A stretch of DNA of 64,000 nt, taken from NCBI RefSeq assembly GCF_013694245.2, contig NZ_CP059322.2, forward strand, positions 5,215,001-5,279,000, given 5' to 3'. The notes under the pieces are model-generated. The model made no database searches and had not been told where the DNA came from. It saw only the letters and a program-made list of their open reading frames with translations. The DNA comes from Micromonospora ferruginea. GTDB taxonomy: Bacteria > Actinomycetota > Actinomycetes > Mycobacteriales > Micromonosporaceae. Position numbers and translations under genes: made by a program. Positions within the stretch are counted from its first letter, which is position 1; every line of letters starts with the position of its first letter. Shown here piece after piece: positions 31,682 through 39,837 of the stretch.

Positions 31682-32491
31682 TCAGCAGATCTGCGACGAC
31701 TGCGCCCACCCGGTCGGGTCGGTGCAGAGGCCGTCCAGGTATTCCTCCACGAGGAACCCGTGGTCGAGCAGCCACTGCACGTTCACCGGGTCCGAGGCCT
31801 GCGGGAAGTAGGCCTGGTTCAGCTCGAACTGGGTGCCCATGCCGGGCTGGGCGAACCAGGGTGCGATCGGCCCGGAGTCCACCGGGAACGGCTTGACCAC
31901 ACAGTACGTGTGGTAGTTGGCCAGCGGGGCGAGCGGCGTGGTGGCCGGCGGCGTCGGCGGGGTGTTCAGGCTCTGCGGCGCCAGCGCGCGCGAGCTGAAC
32001 GGGGTGCCGATCGGCGACAGGAAGGCGCCGGTCGGGTTGCCGAACCGGTCGATCCGGTAGCCCGGCAGCAGGACCTGCCGGGTCTTGACCGGCGCGCCGT
32101 GCGGGTCCAGGACGAAGCCGTCCTCCGGCGGGAAGAGCAGGGTGGTCGGGCCGCTGGTCCAGTTCTTCAGCCATTCGGTCTCGGTCTGCGCGCCGAGCCG
32201 CTGGTAGCCGGCGAGCAGCGGCCCGACCGGCGAGGCGGTGGGCAGGGTGAGCGGGCCCAGCAGCCGGTTGTTGTCGTAGAACTGGGTGGTCTGCGGGGCG
32301 GTCGGCGGCAGCCCCGGCGTGCAGAGGCTGGGGCTGACCGGTGCGGGCTGCGGGCCGGCCGACCGCTCGTCGACCACCGCCGCGCCCTGCGCGAACGCGG
32401 CCGAGGGCCCGAGGGCGGACAGCGCCGGGCCGGGTGCCAGCGTCAGGGCCGCGCCGGAGAGGGCGGCCAACAACCAACGGCGAGTTCTCAC
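31682..32491 (-). CDS. Secreted TNT-domain NAD+ glycohydrolase toxin
   Basis: A 269-residue protein. A signal peptide (residues 1-35, RRWLLAALSGAALTLAPGPALS) leads a short Cys-containing region and a C-terminal TNT domain (about 115-269). The match is LLPGYRIDRFGNPTGAFLSP with GTPFSSRAL and then GPIAPWFAQPGMGTQFEL. Arg149 and Gln221 sit where the tuberculosis necrotizing toxin has catalytic residues. Such domains destroy NAD+. Unlike CpnT there is no channel domain or WXG/LXG leader, so a simple Sec- or Tat-type export is implied. GTG 32491 follows AGGAGG; the 13 residues upstream in frame are rejected. Confidence 0.85.
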   Translation of the reverse strand: MRTRRWLLAALSGAALTLAPGPALSALGPSAAFAQGAAVVDERSAGPQPAPVSPSLCTPGLPPTAPQTTQFYDNNRLLGPLTLPTASPVGPLLAGYQRLGAQTETEWLKNWTSGPTTLLFPPEDGFVLDPHGAPVKTRQVLLPGYRIDRFGNPTGAFLSPIGTPFSSRALAPQSLNTPPTPPATTPLAPLANYHTYCVVKPFPVDSGPIAPWFAQPGMGTQFELNQAYFPQASDPVNVQWLLDHGFLVEEYLDGLCTDPTGWAQSSQIC

Positions 32492-32695
32492 CGTGAACCT
32501 CCTGTTATGGCATGGATCGGTCACCGCCATACTGAGATCTTTTCGCCATTAACCTGAGGTTTTGTCTGGTTACGCCACCTAAACGGGCTATCCGCCGCTG
32601 CGTCCGATGCGCCTGCAGGGACGGTGGAACCTCTTCGGCCGGGCGATGATCGTGCCGGCCCGATCCGGGCCGATCACTCTCTCCGGGGATTCCAG

Positions 32696-35005
32696 ATGCG
32701 CAGACCCACCCTCGCCGGGCTCGCCGTGACGGCGCTCGCCGGCGGCTCGTTGCTGATGCCCGCCGCACCCGCCCGGGCCGCGGACGCCACCACCCTCTAC
32801 GTCCGCCAAGCCGCGACCGCGTGCTCCGACACCGGGCCCGGCACGTCGGCCGAGCCGTTCTGTTCGATCGGTCCCGCGGTGGCGCGGGTGGAGGCCGGGC
32901 AGACCGTCGACATCGGCGCGGGCACCTACGCCGAGCGGGTGACGGTGGCCCGTTCCGGCACCCCCGACCAGCCGATCACCATCCGCAACACCGCCGACAG
33001 CGCCGCCGCCATCAGCGGGCCGACGGCCGGCGTCGTCATCGACGGTCAGCACGACATCGTGTTGCAGGACCTCTGGGTCATGAAGCTCGCCGACCTGCCC
33101 GCTGTCGATCTGCGCGATGCCGCCGGCATCACCGTGCAGGGCGGTGTCTTCAGCATGTCCGATGCGTCAACGGCCCCGCTCGCGCGGCTCGCCGGTGTCA
33201 CCCGGTCGACCCTGACCGGATTCCGGGCCAGTGGCGCCGCGGTGGTGGACGGATTGATCCTCGATGACGCGACGACCGACGTCGAGGTCCGCTCGGTGAT
33301 CGTGTCCAGCCCACCGGTCTACGGCCGCCACGAGAACAGTGTCGGGATCCGCGTGGACGGGCCGGGCAACAGGCTGGTGAACAACGTCGTCAACGGCTTC
33401 AGCGGCGCCGGTGTCGCCCTCGGCCCGGAAGCGGCCGATACGGTCGTGGTGAACACCCAGATGACCGCGGGTGGCGGCTTCGGCATCCACAACCACGGCG
33501 CGCTCCGCACCGCGATCACCAACAACACCGTGCAGAGCCGCTGCCGCGACGGGATCCGCGTCGACGGCGCGTCGACCGGCACCTCGATCCAGAACAACAT
33601 GCTGATGACCAACGGGTCGAACCGAAACAGCTACTGCGACAAGACCGACGGCTGGGGCGCAGAGATCGCCCTTTTCGACGACTCCGGCAAACGGGTGACG
33701 GTCGACTACAACAACACCATGCACCTCTACGATCCGGCGTTCTACTCCTGGAACGGGCTCGGGATGATGCTGGTCGCGTTCCGCGACACCTCAGGCCAGG
33801 CCAAGCACGACAAGGAGGTGTCTGACTACCGCGACCGCGAGGACTCCGCCAACTCCGCGGCACCCGGCTATCTGACCACCGACCGCATCGGGGCCGGCCG
33901 GGCGGACAACCCGGCTGTGCCGAACACCGGCGCCGGCCCGGTCACCTACGCCGACCGTGGTGCCTTCGAAACCCTCGGCTCGCCGACCGCCGCGCTCGAC
34001 ATCGCGCTGGACCTGGGCGCCTCATCGGTCACGCTGGACGCGTCGGCGTCAACGCCCGGTTTCGTTCCGCTCACCACCTACGTGTTCGACTTCGGCGACG
34101 GCACGGTGGTGACCCAGGCCAAGCCGGTCGCCTCACACACCTATGCGCGGGCAGGCAACTACGAGGTGACGATCAAGGTGTCCGGCAGCGATCAGCGGGT
34201 GGCAACCGTGGTCAGGCCCGTCGGCGTGCTGCCGCGTACCGGCACGGTCGGTCTGCTGGCGCTGCAGAACCTGCGCTATACGTCTGCGGCACAGGCCGGC
34301 GCGAGCGCGCAGGCGGACCAGCCCGCGCTGGGCGCCGACGGACAGTTCGATCTGGCGGACGCGGGGAACGGCCAGGTCGCCCTGCTGTCCCGGGCCACCA
34401 ACCGTTACCTCTCGGTCAGCGCGACGGTTCTGGCGGTCAGCACTGCGGTCGGGCCGAACGAGACGTTCGTCCTGCTCCGCAACACCGACGGCACGATCAG
34501 CCTGAAGGCGACCGTCAACAGCCGCTACGTCGGCGTGTCGTCGACCGTCGAACTGACCGCCATCGCTCCCGGCATCACCAACGCCGAAAAGTTCTACCGG
34601 GTCAACGTGGCCGACGCGAACCGCACCCTCAAGGCCACCGTCAACGGCAGGTACGTCAGCGCGGAGAGCGCCGGAGCGAAGCCGCTGATCGCCAACCGGG
34701 CCACCGCCGGCCCGTGGGAGACGTTCGACCTGGCCGACCTCGGCTCGGGTCAGGTGGGCGTCTTCGCGCACGCCAACAACCGCTTCGTGTGCGCGGACAA
34801 CGTCGGGCTCAACCCGCTGATCGCCAACCGCACCAGCGCCGGGGCGTGGGAAAAGTTCACCGTGACCCGCAACGCCGACGGCACCACCAGCCTCAAGGCG
34901 ACGATCAACAGCCGCTACGTCAGCGCCGACAACGTCGGCACCAACCCGCTCATCGCGAACCGCGCCACGATCGGCCTCTGGGAGAAGTTCACCCTGGCCG
35001 GCTGA
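32696..35005 (+). CDS. Secreted parallel beta-helix protein with PKD and fascin-like domains
   Basis: A 769-residue secreted protein. Signal peptide 1-28; a right-handed beta-helix of pectate-lyase/DUF1565 style (about 30-430: CSIGPAVARVEAGQTVDIGAG, GVVIDGQHDIVLQ, NRLVNNVVNGFSGAGVALG, ITNNTVQSRCRDGIRVDG); a PKD domain (VFDFGDGTVVTQ, about 440-515); then two fascin-like beta-trefoil modules of about 125 residues with repeats SLKATVNSRYVGV, TLKATVNGRYVSAES, SLKATINSRYVSADN. It is likely to bind or process surface glycans; no catalytic residues can be named. The three- to fourfold repeat in the last modules is clear at DNA level. Confidence 0.85.
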   Translation: MRRPTLAGLAVTALAGGSLLMPAAPARAADATTLYVRQAATACSDTGPGTSAEPFCSIGPAVARVEAGQTVDIGAGTYAERVTVARSGTPDQPITIRNTADSAAAISGPTAGVVIDGQHDIVLQDLWVMKLADLPAVDLRDAAGITVQGGVFSMSDASTAPLARLAGVTRSTLTGFRASGAAVVDGLILDDATTDVEVRSVIVSSPPVYGRHENSVGIRVDGPGNRLVNNVVNGFSGAGVALGPEAADTVVVNTQMTAGGGFGIHNHGALRTAITNNTVQSRCRDGIRVDGASTGTSIQNNMLMTNGSNRNSYCDKTDGWGAEIALFDDSGKRVTVDYNNTMHLYDPAFYSWNGLGMMLVAFRDTSGQAKHDKEVSDYRDREDSANSAAPGYLTTDRIGAGRADNPAVPNTGAGPVTYADRGAFETLGSPTAALDIALDLGASSVTLDASASTPGFVPLTTYVFDFGDGTVVTQAKPVASHTYARAGNYEVTIKVSGSDQRVATVVRPVGVLPRTGTVGLLALQNLRYTSAAQAGASAQADQPALGADGQFDLADAGNGQVALLSRATNRYLSVSATVLAVSTAVGPNETFVLLRNTDGTISLKATVNSRYVGVSSTVELTAIAPGITNAEKFYRVNVADANRTLKATVNGRYVSAESAGAKPLIANRATAGPWETFDLADLGSGQVGVFAHANNRFVCADNVGLNPLIANRTSAGAWEKFTVTRNADGTTSLKATINSRYVSADNVGTNPLIANRATIGLWEKFTLAG

Positions 35006-35022
35006 CCCGGTTCCCGACGCAC

Positions 35023-35054
35023 GACGCCCGCCCGGCCCGAGCCGGGCGGGCGTC
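35023..35054. terminator. Strong bidirectional terminator
   Basis: A perfect 14-bp stem, GACGCCCGCCCGGC (35023-35036) with GCCGGGCGGGCGTC (35041-35054), loop CCGA. It separates the converging beta-helix and thiolase genes. Confidence 0.85.
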
Positions 35055-35059
35055 GCCGT

Positions 35060-36352
35060 TCAGCGTTCCAGGATCGCGGTCACACCCTGACCGCCGGCCG
35101 CGCAGATGGAGATCAGGCCGCGCCCGCTCCCCTTCGCGTCGAGCAGCTTGGCCAGGGTGGCGACGATCCGGCCGCCGGTGGCCGCGAACGGGTGCCCGGC
35201 GGCCAGGGACGAGCCGTTGACGTTGAGCTTGCCCCGGTCGATCGACCCGAGCGGCGCGTCCAGGCCCAGCCGCTCCGCGCAGAACTCCGGCGACTCCCAG
35301 GCCGCCAGCGTGGCCAGCACCTGCGAGGCGAACGCCTCGTGGATCTCGTAGAAGTCGAAGTCCTGGAGCTTGAGCCCGGCCCGGGCCAGCATCCGGGGTA
35401 CCGCGTAGGCGGGTGCCATCAACAGCCCCTCGTCACCGTGCACGAAGTCGACGGCGGCCGTCTCGGACCAGGAGAACCAGGCCAGCACCGGCAGGCTGTG
35501 CTCCCGGGCCCACTCCTCGGAGGCGAGCAGCACGGTCGACGCGCCGTCGGTGAGCGGCGAGGAGTTGCCGGCGGTCATGGTGGCCCGCTCGGCGTCCGGC
35601 CCCTTCGTGCCGAAGACCGGCTTCAGCGAGCCGAGCTTCTCCGGCGAGGTGTCCGGCCGGAGGTTCTGGTCGCGGGTCAGCCCGAGGTAGGGGGTCATCA
35701 GGTCGTCGAAGAACCCCTTGTCGTACGCGGCGGCGAGCCGCTGGTGCGAGCGGAGCGCCAACTCGTCCTGGGCCGCCCGGTCGACGTTCCAGCGCAGCGC
35801 GGTCACCGCCGCGTGGTCGCCCATCGACAGCCCGGTGCGCGGCTCGGCGTTGCGCGGGATCTCCGGCTTGAACGGCTGGAGCGGGCGCAGCTTCGCCGCC
35901 ACCTTGAGTCGTGCGCCGAGGGTCCGGGCGGAGTTGAGCTGGATCAGCGTGCGACGCATGTCCTCGTTGACGGCCAGCGGCGCGTCCGAGGTGGTGTCCA
36001 CGCCACCGGCGATGCCCACCTCGATCTGCCCGAGGGCGATCTTGTTGGCGACCAGGATGGCGGCCTCCAGCCCGGTGCCGCAGGCCTGCTGGATGTCGTA
36101 CGCCGGGGTGTGCGGGTCGAGTCGGGAGCCGAGCACCACCTCGCGGGTGAGGTTGAAGTCGCGCGAGTGCTTGAGCACTGCGCCGGCCACCACCTCGCCG
36201 ACCCGCTGGCCGGCCAGCCCGAACCGGGCGACCAGCCCGTCGAGCGCCGCGCCGAGCATGTCCGCGTTGGACGCGTGCGCGTAGCGCGAGTTGGACCGGG
36301 CGAAGGGGATGCGGTTGCCGCCGATGACCGCGACCCGCCGGACACTCTGCAC
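35060..36352 (-). CDS. Acetyl-CoA acetyltransferase (FadA2/FadI-type thiolase)
   Basis: A 430-residue thiolase. The active-site Cys lies in QQACGTGLEAA, the His in YEIHEAFASQVLA and the C-terminal motif is CAAGGQGVTAI; NVNGSSLAAGHPFAATGGR gives the CoA-site strand. It is divergent from the FabG-like gene (54-base gap). In Mycobacterium tuberculosis the related fadA2, fabG4 and htdX genes stand in the same arrangement (Rv0243, Rv0242c, Rv0241c), which suggests one beta-oxidation or chain-extension module. GTG 36352 follows CAGGAGG. Confidence 0.93.
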   Translation of the reverse strand: MQSVRRVAVIGGNRIPFARSNSRYAHASNADMLGAALDGLVARFGLAGQRVGEVVAGAVLKHSRDFNLTREVVLGSRLDPHTPAYDIQQACGTGLEAAILVANKIALGQIEVGIAGGVDTTSDAPLAVNEDMRRTLIQLNSARTLGARLKVAAKLRPLQPFKPEIPRNAEPRTGLSMGDHAAVTALRWNVDRAAQDELALRSHQRLAAAYDKGFFDDLMTPYLGLTRDQNLRPDTSPEKLGSLKPVFGTKGPDAERATMTAGNSSPLTDGASTVLLASEEWAREHSLPVLAWFSWSETAAVDFVHGDEGLLMAPAYAVPRMLARAGLKLQDFDFYEIHEAFASQVLATLAAWESPEFCAERLGLDAPLGSIDRGKLNVNGSSLAAGHPFAATGGRIVATLAKLLDAKGSGRGLISICAAGGQGVTAILER

Positions 36353-36406
36353 GATCAGCCTCCTGGTAGCTGTTGCCCGAACCCTACTCGCCAGTAGGCT
36401 ACGCCT

Positions 36407-37762
36407 ATGACCGACAGGTACGCGAGCTTCGTCCAGACGGGGGCCGGTCGCGCGCTGGTCAAGCGCCTTGGCCTGCCCGACCCGCCCCGACTGCGCCGGC
36501 ACACGCCGGGCGACCCGCTCGTCCCCGGGCCGGTCCTGCTCGGCGCGTCGTCCGGCGGCCGGCTGGCCGAGCCGGCCGGCAAGATCCTGACCGCCGCCGG
36601 GGTCGAGCTGGCCGATCCGGCGACCGCGACCGGCGACAGCCGCTTCGCGGCCCTGGTGTACGACGCCAGCGGCGTCGCCGACTCGACCGGGCTGCGCCAG
36701 CTCTACGACTTCTTCCACCCGCAGGCCCGTTCGTTGCTGCCCAGCGGCCGGGTGATCGTGCTGGGCACGCCGCCGGTCGAGTGCGGCTCGCCCCGGGAGG
36801 CGACCGCCCAGCGCGCCCTGGAAGGGCTGACCCGCAGCATCGGCAAGGAGTTCGGCCGGGGCGTCACCGCCCAACTCGTGTACGTCACCCGGGACGGGGA
36901 CGCCGGCACCCCGGTGAGCCTGGAGTCCACCCTGCGCTTCCTGCTCTCCGGCCGCTCCGCGTACGTCTCGGGCCAGGTCGTTCGGGTCGGCGCCGGCACC
37001 GCCGTCGCGCCGGCCGACTGGGACCGCCCGCTGGACGGCCAGGTGGTGCTGGTGACCGGCGCGGCCCGCGGCATCGGCGCGGCGCTGGCCAAGGTGCTGG
37101 CCCGCGACGGCGCCCAGGTGGTGGCGCTGGACATCCCGGCGGCCGGCGACGAGCTGGCAACGGTGGCCAACGAGATCGGCGGCAGCGCGGTGCAGCTCGA
37201 CCTGACCGCGCCGGACGCGCCGACCCGGCTCGCCGAGCACCTGGCGTCCCGGCACGGCCGGGTCGACGTGGTGGTGCACAACGCCGGCATCACCCGGGAC
37301 AAGACGCTCGGCCGGATGGACGCCGACCGGTGGGACTCGGTGATCGACGTCAACCTGTCCAGCCAGGAACGGATCAACGACGTGCTGCTGGAACGCGACC
37401 TGATCCCGGCCGGCGGGCGGATCGTCTCGGTCTCCTCGATCGCCGGGATCGCCGGCAACCGGGGGCAGACCAACTACGCGACCAGCAAGGCCGGCGTGAT
37501 CGGCCTGGTCGACTCGCTGTCCCCGGTGCTGCGCGAGCGCGGGATCAGCCTGAACGCGGTCGCGCCCGGCTTCATCGAGACCCGGCTGACCGCGCGCATC
37601 CCGCTGACGCTGCGCGAGGCGGGCCGGCGGATGAACAGCATGGCCCAGGGCGGCCTGCCGGTGGACGTGGCCGAGACGATCGGCTGGCTCTCCTGGCCGG
37701 CGTCCGGCGCGGTCAGCGGCAACGTGGTCCGGGTCTGCGGCCAGAGCCTGCTGGGGGCGTGA
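36407..37762 (+). CDS. High-molecular-weight 3-oxoacyl-ACP/CoA reductase (FabG4-like)
   Basis: A 451-residue two-domain SDR. Residues about 1-200 form a degenerate flavodoxin-like domain, and residues about 205-451 the active ketoreductase with TGAARGIG, the NAG motif (HNAGITRDKT), SSIAGIAGN and YATSKAG (catalytic Tyr and Lys). This is the HMwFabG form known from mycobacterial FabG4, which uses NADH and CoA esters. The last base overlaps the ATG of the MaoC gene (TGATG). It works with the divergent thiolase and the downstream dehydratase. Confidence 0.93.
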   Translation: MTDRYASFVQTGAGRALVKRLGLPDPPRLRRHTPGDPLVPGPVLLGASSGGRLAEPAGKILTAAGVELADPATATGDSRFAALVYDASGVADSTGLRQLYDFFHPQARSLLPSGRVIVLGTPPVECGSPREATAQRALEGLTRSIGKEFGRGVTAQLVYVTRDGDAGTPVSLESTLRFLLSGRSAYVSGQVVRVGAGTAVAPADWDRPLDGQVVLVTGAARGIGAALAKVLARDGAQVVALDIPAAGDELATVANEIGGSAVQLDLTAPDAPTRLAEHLASRHGRVDVVVHNAGITRDKTLGRMDADRWDSVIDVNLSSQERINDVLLERDLIPAGGRIVSVSSIAGIAGNRGQTNYATSKAGVIGLVDSLSPVLRERGISLNAVAPGFIETRLTARIPLTLREAGRRMNSMAQGGLPVDVAETIGWLSWPASGAVSGNVVRVCGQSLLGA

Positions 37763-39021
37763 TGGCGCGGCGCAAGCAGCGGCCGGAGGAGCCGGCCGAG
37801 GAGCTGTCGGTGCACGACCTGATCGAGGGCCCCACCCAGGACCTCACCTCGGCCCGGGCGGCGCTGGCCGCGCGCGGCACGCCGCCGGTCGAGGCGACCC
37901 AGGACCTGACCGCGCTGGCCGACGAACTCGGCCGACACCCGTCCGCCCCGGTGGACGACCGCACCCAGAACCTGACCGCGGCGGCCGACCGGCTAGGCCC
38001 GGACCGGTCCGGCCCAGCCGACGACCGCACCCAGAACCTGACCCACGCCGCGGCGGCGGCCGCGCCGACCCCACCCCGTTCCGTCGATCATGAAGTTGAC
38101 GGCACTTCTGGAGATCCACAAGACCGCCAACCTCATGATCGACGCGGTGTGGGGGTGGACGGGCGCGCGCGTGTCGAGTTGGGGCGGCTGCCGGCGGCGG
38201 GGGCGCTCTACCGGCGGGCGCTGGTGGGGGCGCTGCCGGGGACCGGACGGGGGCGGGGGCGGGAGCTGCCCGCCGTGGAGCTGGGCGTCGCGGGAGTGAC
38301 GGTGGAGCCGGCGCACCTGGCCGACTACGACCGGGTCTGCGGGTTCCGGCTGGCCGACCGGCTGCCGGCGACCTACCTGCACGTGCTCGGGTTCCCGCTG
38401 TCGCTGCGGCTGATGACCGCCGCCGACTTCCCCATCCCGCTCACCGGCGTGGTGCACGTGGCCAACCGGATCACCGTGCACCGGCCGGTCCAGGTCGGCG
38501 AGAGCGTGGACTTCCGCACGTACGCGGAGAACCTGCGCCCGCACGACCGGGGTCGGCAGCTCGACGTGGTGCTGGTCGGCTCGGTCGGCGGCGAGGAGGT
38601 GTGGCGGGGCGTGTCGACGTACCTCGGGAAGGAGCGCGCGGCGGGCGGCGGCGCGGGGCGCGACCGGGGTGACCGGCCCGCGCCGCCTGCGGCTTCCGCC
38701 CGGTGGCGGGTGACGCCGCGCGTCGGTACGGACTACGCGCGCGTCTCCGGCGACCACAACCCGATCCACACCTCCAAGCTGGGCGCGCGGCTGTTCGGCT
38801 TCCCGCGCCCGATCGCGCACGGCATGTGGAGCAAGGCCCGCTGCCTGGCCGCGCTGGAGAGCCGGCTGCCGGACGCGTACACCGTGGACGTGGCGTTCAA
38901 GCTGCCGGTGTCGTTGCCGTCCACGGTGTCCTTCAGCGCCGTGACCTCGGGCGACGGCTGGGACTTCGCGCTGCACGGCGGCCGGGACGGCAGGCCGCAT
39001 CTGGTCGGCACCATCCGCTGA
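37762..39021 (+). CDS. MaoC-family dehydratase (HtdX-like) with an abnormal N-terminal extension through repeat R1c
   Basis: A 419-residue reading frame. Residues from about 135 on are a double hotdog MaoC/HtdX-type 3-hydroxyacyl dehydratase; the active-site segment is YARVSGDHNPIHTS with GARLFGFPRPIAHGMW. Residues 1-107 are a separate low-complexity unit with TQDLT/TQNLT repeats at about 30, 54, 76 and 96. Residues about 108-130 (VDHEVDGTSGDPQDRQ...) are the in-frame translation of palindrome R1c. GTG 38149 or 38155 would start a normal-length HtdX. So either this is one fused protein or two genes joined by loss of a stop. Confidence 0.8.
   Translation: MARRKQRPEEPAEELSVHDLIEGPTQDLTSARAALAARGTPPVEATQDLTALADELGRHPSAPVDDRTQNLTAAADRLGPDRSGPADDRTQNLTHAAAAAAPTPPRSVDHEVDGTSGDPQDRQPHDRRGVGVDGRARVELGRLPAAGALYRRALVGALPGTGRGRGRELPAVELGVAGVTVEPAHLADYDRVCGFRLADRLPATYLHVLGFPLSLRLMTAADFPIPLTGVVHVANRITVHRPVQVGESVDFRTYAENLRPHDRGRQLDVVLVGSVGGEEVWRGVSTYLGKERAAGGGAGRDRGDRPAPPAASARWRVTPRVGTDYARVSGDHNPIHTSKLGARLFGFPRPIAHGMWSKARCLAALESRLPDAYTVDVAFKLPVSLPSTVSFSAVTSGDGWDFALHGGRDGRPHLVGTIR
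38083..38143. repeat. Palindromic repeat R1, copy c (inside an open frame)
   Basis: Arms GTCGATCATGAAGTTGACGGC and GCCAACCTCATGATCGAC, loop with GGAGATCCACA. Unlike copies a, b, d and e it carries no stop in the surrounding frame, so translation can run through it into the MaoC domain. A CCGACCCCACCCC tract precedes it. Confidence 0.9.
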
Positions 39022-39060
39022 GGAAAGTGGGGGCTTGGCGTCCCCGCTTTCGTGCGCTAA

Positions 39061-39093
39061 GTTGTTCTCAGATTGAGTTGTTCTCAAGATGAG
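39061..39093 (+). promoter_or_regulatory. Tandem palindromic operator before the NUDIX gene
   Basis: Two copies of CTCA-N3-TGAG (39067-39077 and 39083-39093) set 16 bases apart, inside a direct repeat GTTGTTCTCA (39061 and 39077). It ends 12 bases before the GTG of the NUDIX gene, so a bound regulator would block initiation. The NUDIX protein carries a winged-helix-like C-terminus and is the obvious candidate to bind here. Confidence 0.7.
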
Positions 39094-39105
39094 AGGATTG
39101 GTGCC

Positions 39106-39837
39106 GTGAACGAGCAGGACTTCCTCGCCGGATACGACCCCCGGGACTACCCGGCGGTCGCCGTCACCGTCGACGTGGTGGCGCTGACCATCCGCGAGGG
39201 CGCACTGCACCTGCTGCTGATCCGTCGCGGCGCGCCGCCGTACGAGGGGCACTGGGCGCTGCCCGGCGGCTTCATCCGCCCGGACGAGGACCTGCTGGCC
39301 GGCGCCCGACGCGAGCTGGCCGAGGAGACCGGGCTCGGCGGCGAGCGGCTGGACCGGGTGCACCTCGAACAGCTCGGCAGCTACGGCGCCCCCGACCGGG
39401 ACCCCCGCATGCGGGTGGTGTCCATCGCCCACCTGGCGTTCGCCCCCGACCTGCCCGACCCGGTCGCCGACACCGACGCCGCCGACGCGATCTGGCTGCC
39501 GGTCACCGCGCTGCCCAACCGGCAGCTCGCCTTCGACCACGGCCGGATCATCGACGACGGGCTGGAGCGGGCCCGCTCCAAATTGGAGTACACGCCGCTG
39601 GCCACCCGGTTCCTCGCCCCCGAGTTCACCGTCACCGAGCTGCGCGCCGTCTACGAGACGGTCTGGGGCGAACCGCTGCACGCCGGCAACTTCCACCGCA
39701 AGGTGCTCTCCGTGCCCGGCTTCGTGGAGAGCACCGGCGCCAGCACCGAACGCGGCGGCCCCCGGGGCGGCCCGCGCGCCAGGCTCTACCGCCCCGGCAC
39801 CGCCCGCCTCCTCCACCCCGCCCTGCTGCGGTCATGA
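39106..39837 (+). CDS. NUDIX hydrolase with C-terminal winged-helix region (NrtR-like)
   Basis: A 243-residue protein. The N-terminal NUDIX domain has an intact box (Gly55, Glu61, Arg69-Glu70, Glu73-Glu74, Gly76: GGFIRPDEDLLAGARRELAE). Residues about 150-215 (LATRFLAPEFTVTELRAVYETV, then HAGNFHRKVLS) match the winged-helix part of NrtR/TrgB-type regulators, which sense ADP-ribose-like ligands. Because the catalytic box is intact it could be both enzyme and repressor. It heads the operon of pseudokinase, vWA and PurA-like genes, and the tandem operator lies directly upstream. The last residues (TARLLHPALLRS) are poorly conserved. Confidence 0.85.
   Translation: MNEQDFLAGYDPRDYPAVAVTVDVVALTIREGALHLLLIRRGAPPYEGHWALPGGFIRPDEDLLAGARRELAEETGLGGERLDRVHLEQLGSYGAPDRDPRMRVVSIAHLAFAPDLPDPVADTDAADAIWLPVTALPNRQLAFDHGRIIDDGLERARSKLEYTPLATRFLAPEFTVTELRAVYETVWGEPLHAGNFHRKVLSVPGFVESTGASTERGGPRGGPRARLYRPGTARLLHPALLRS

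Noticed and set aside
31664..32530. Longer TNT toxin beginning at 32530
   Set aside because: The added 13 residues (MAVTDPCHNRRFT) would stand before the signal peptide; GTG 32491 has AGGAGG at good distance.
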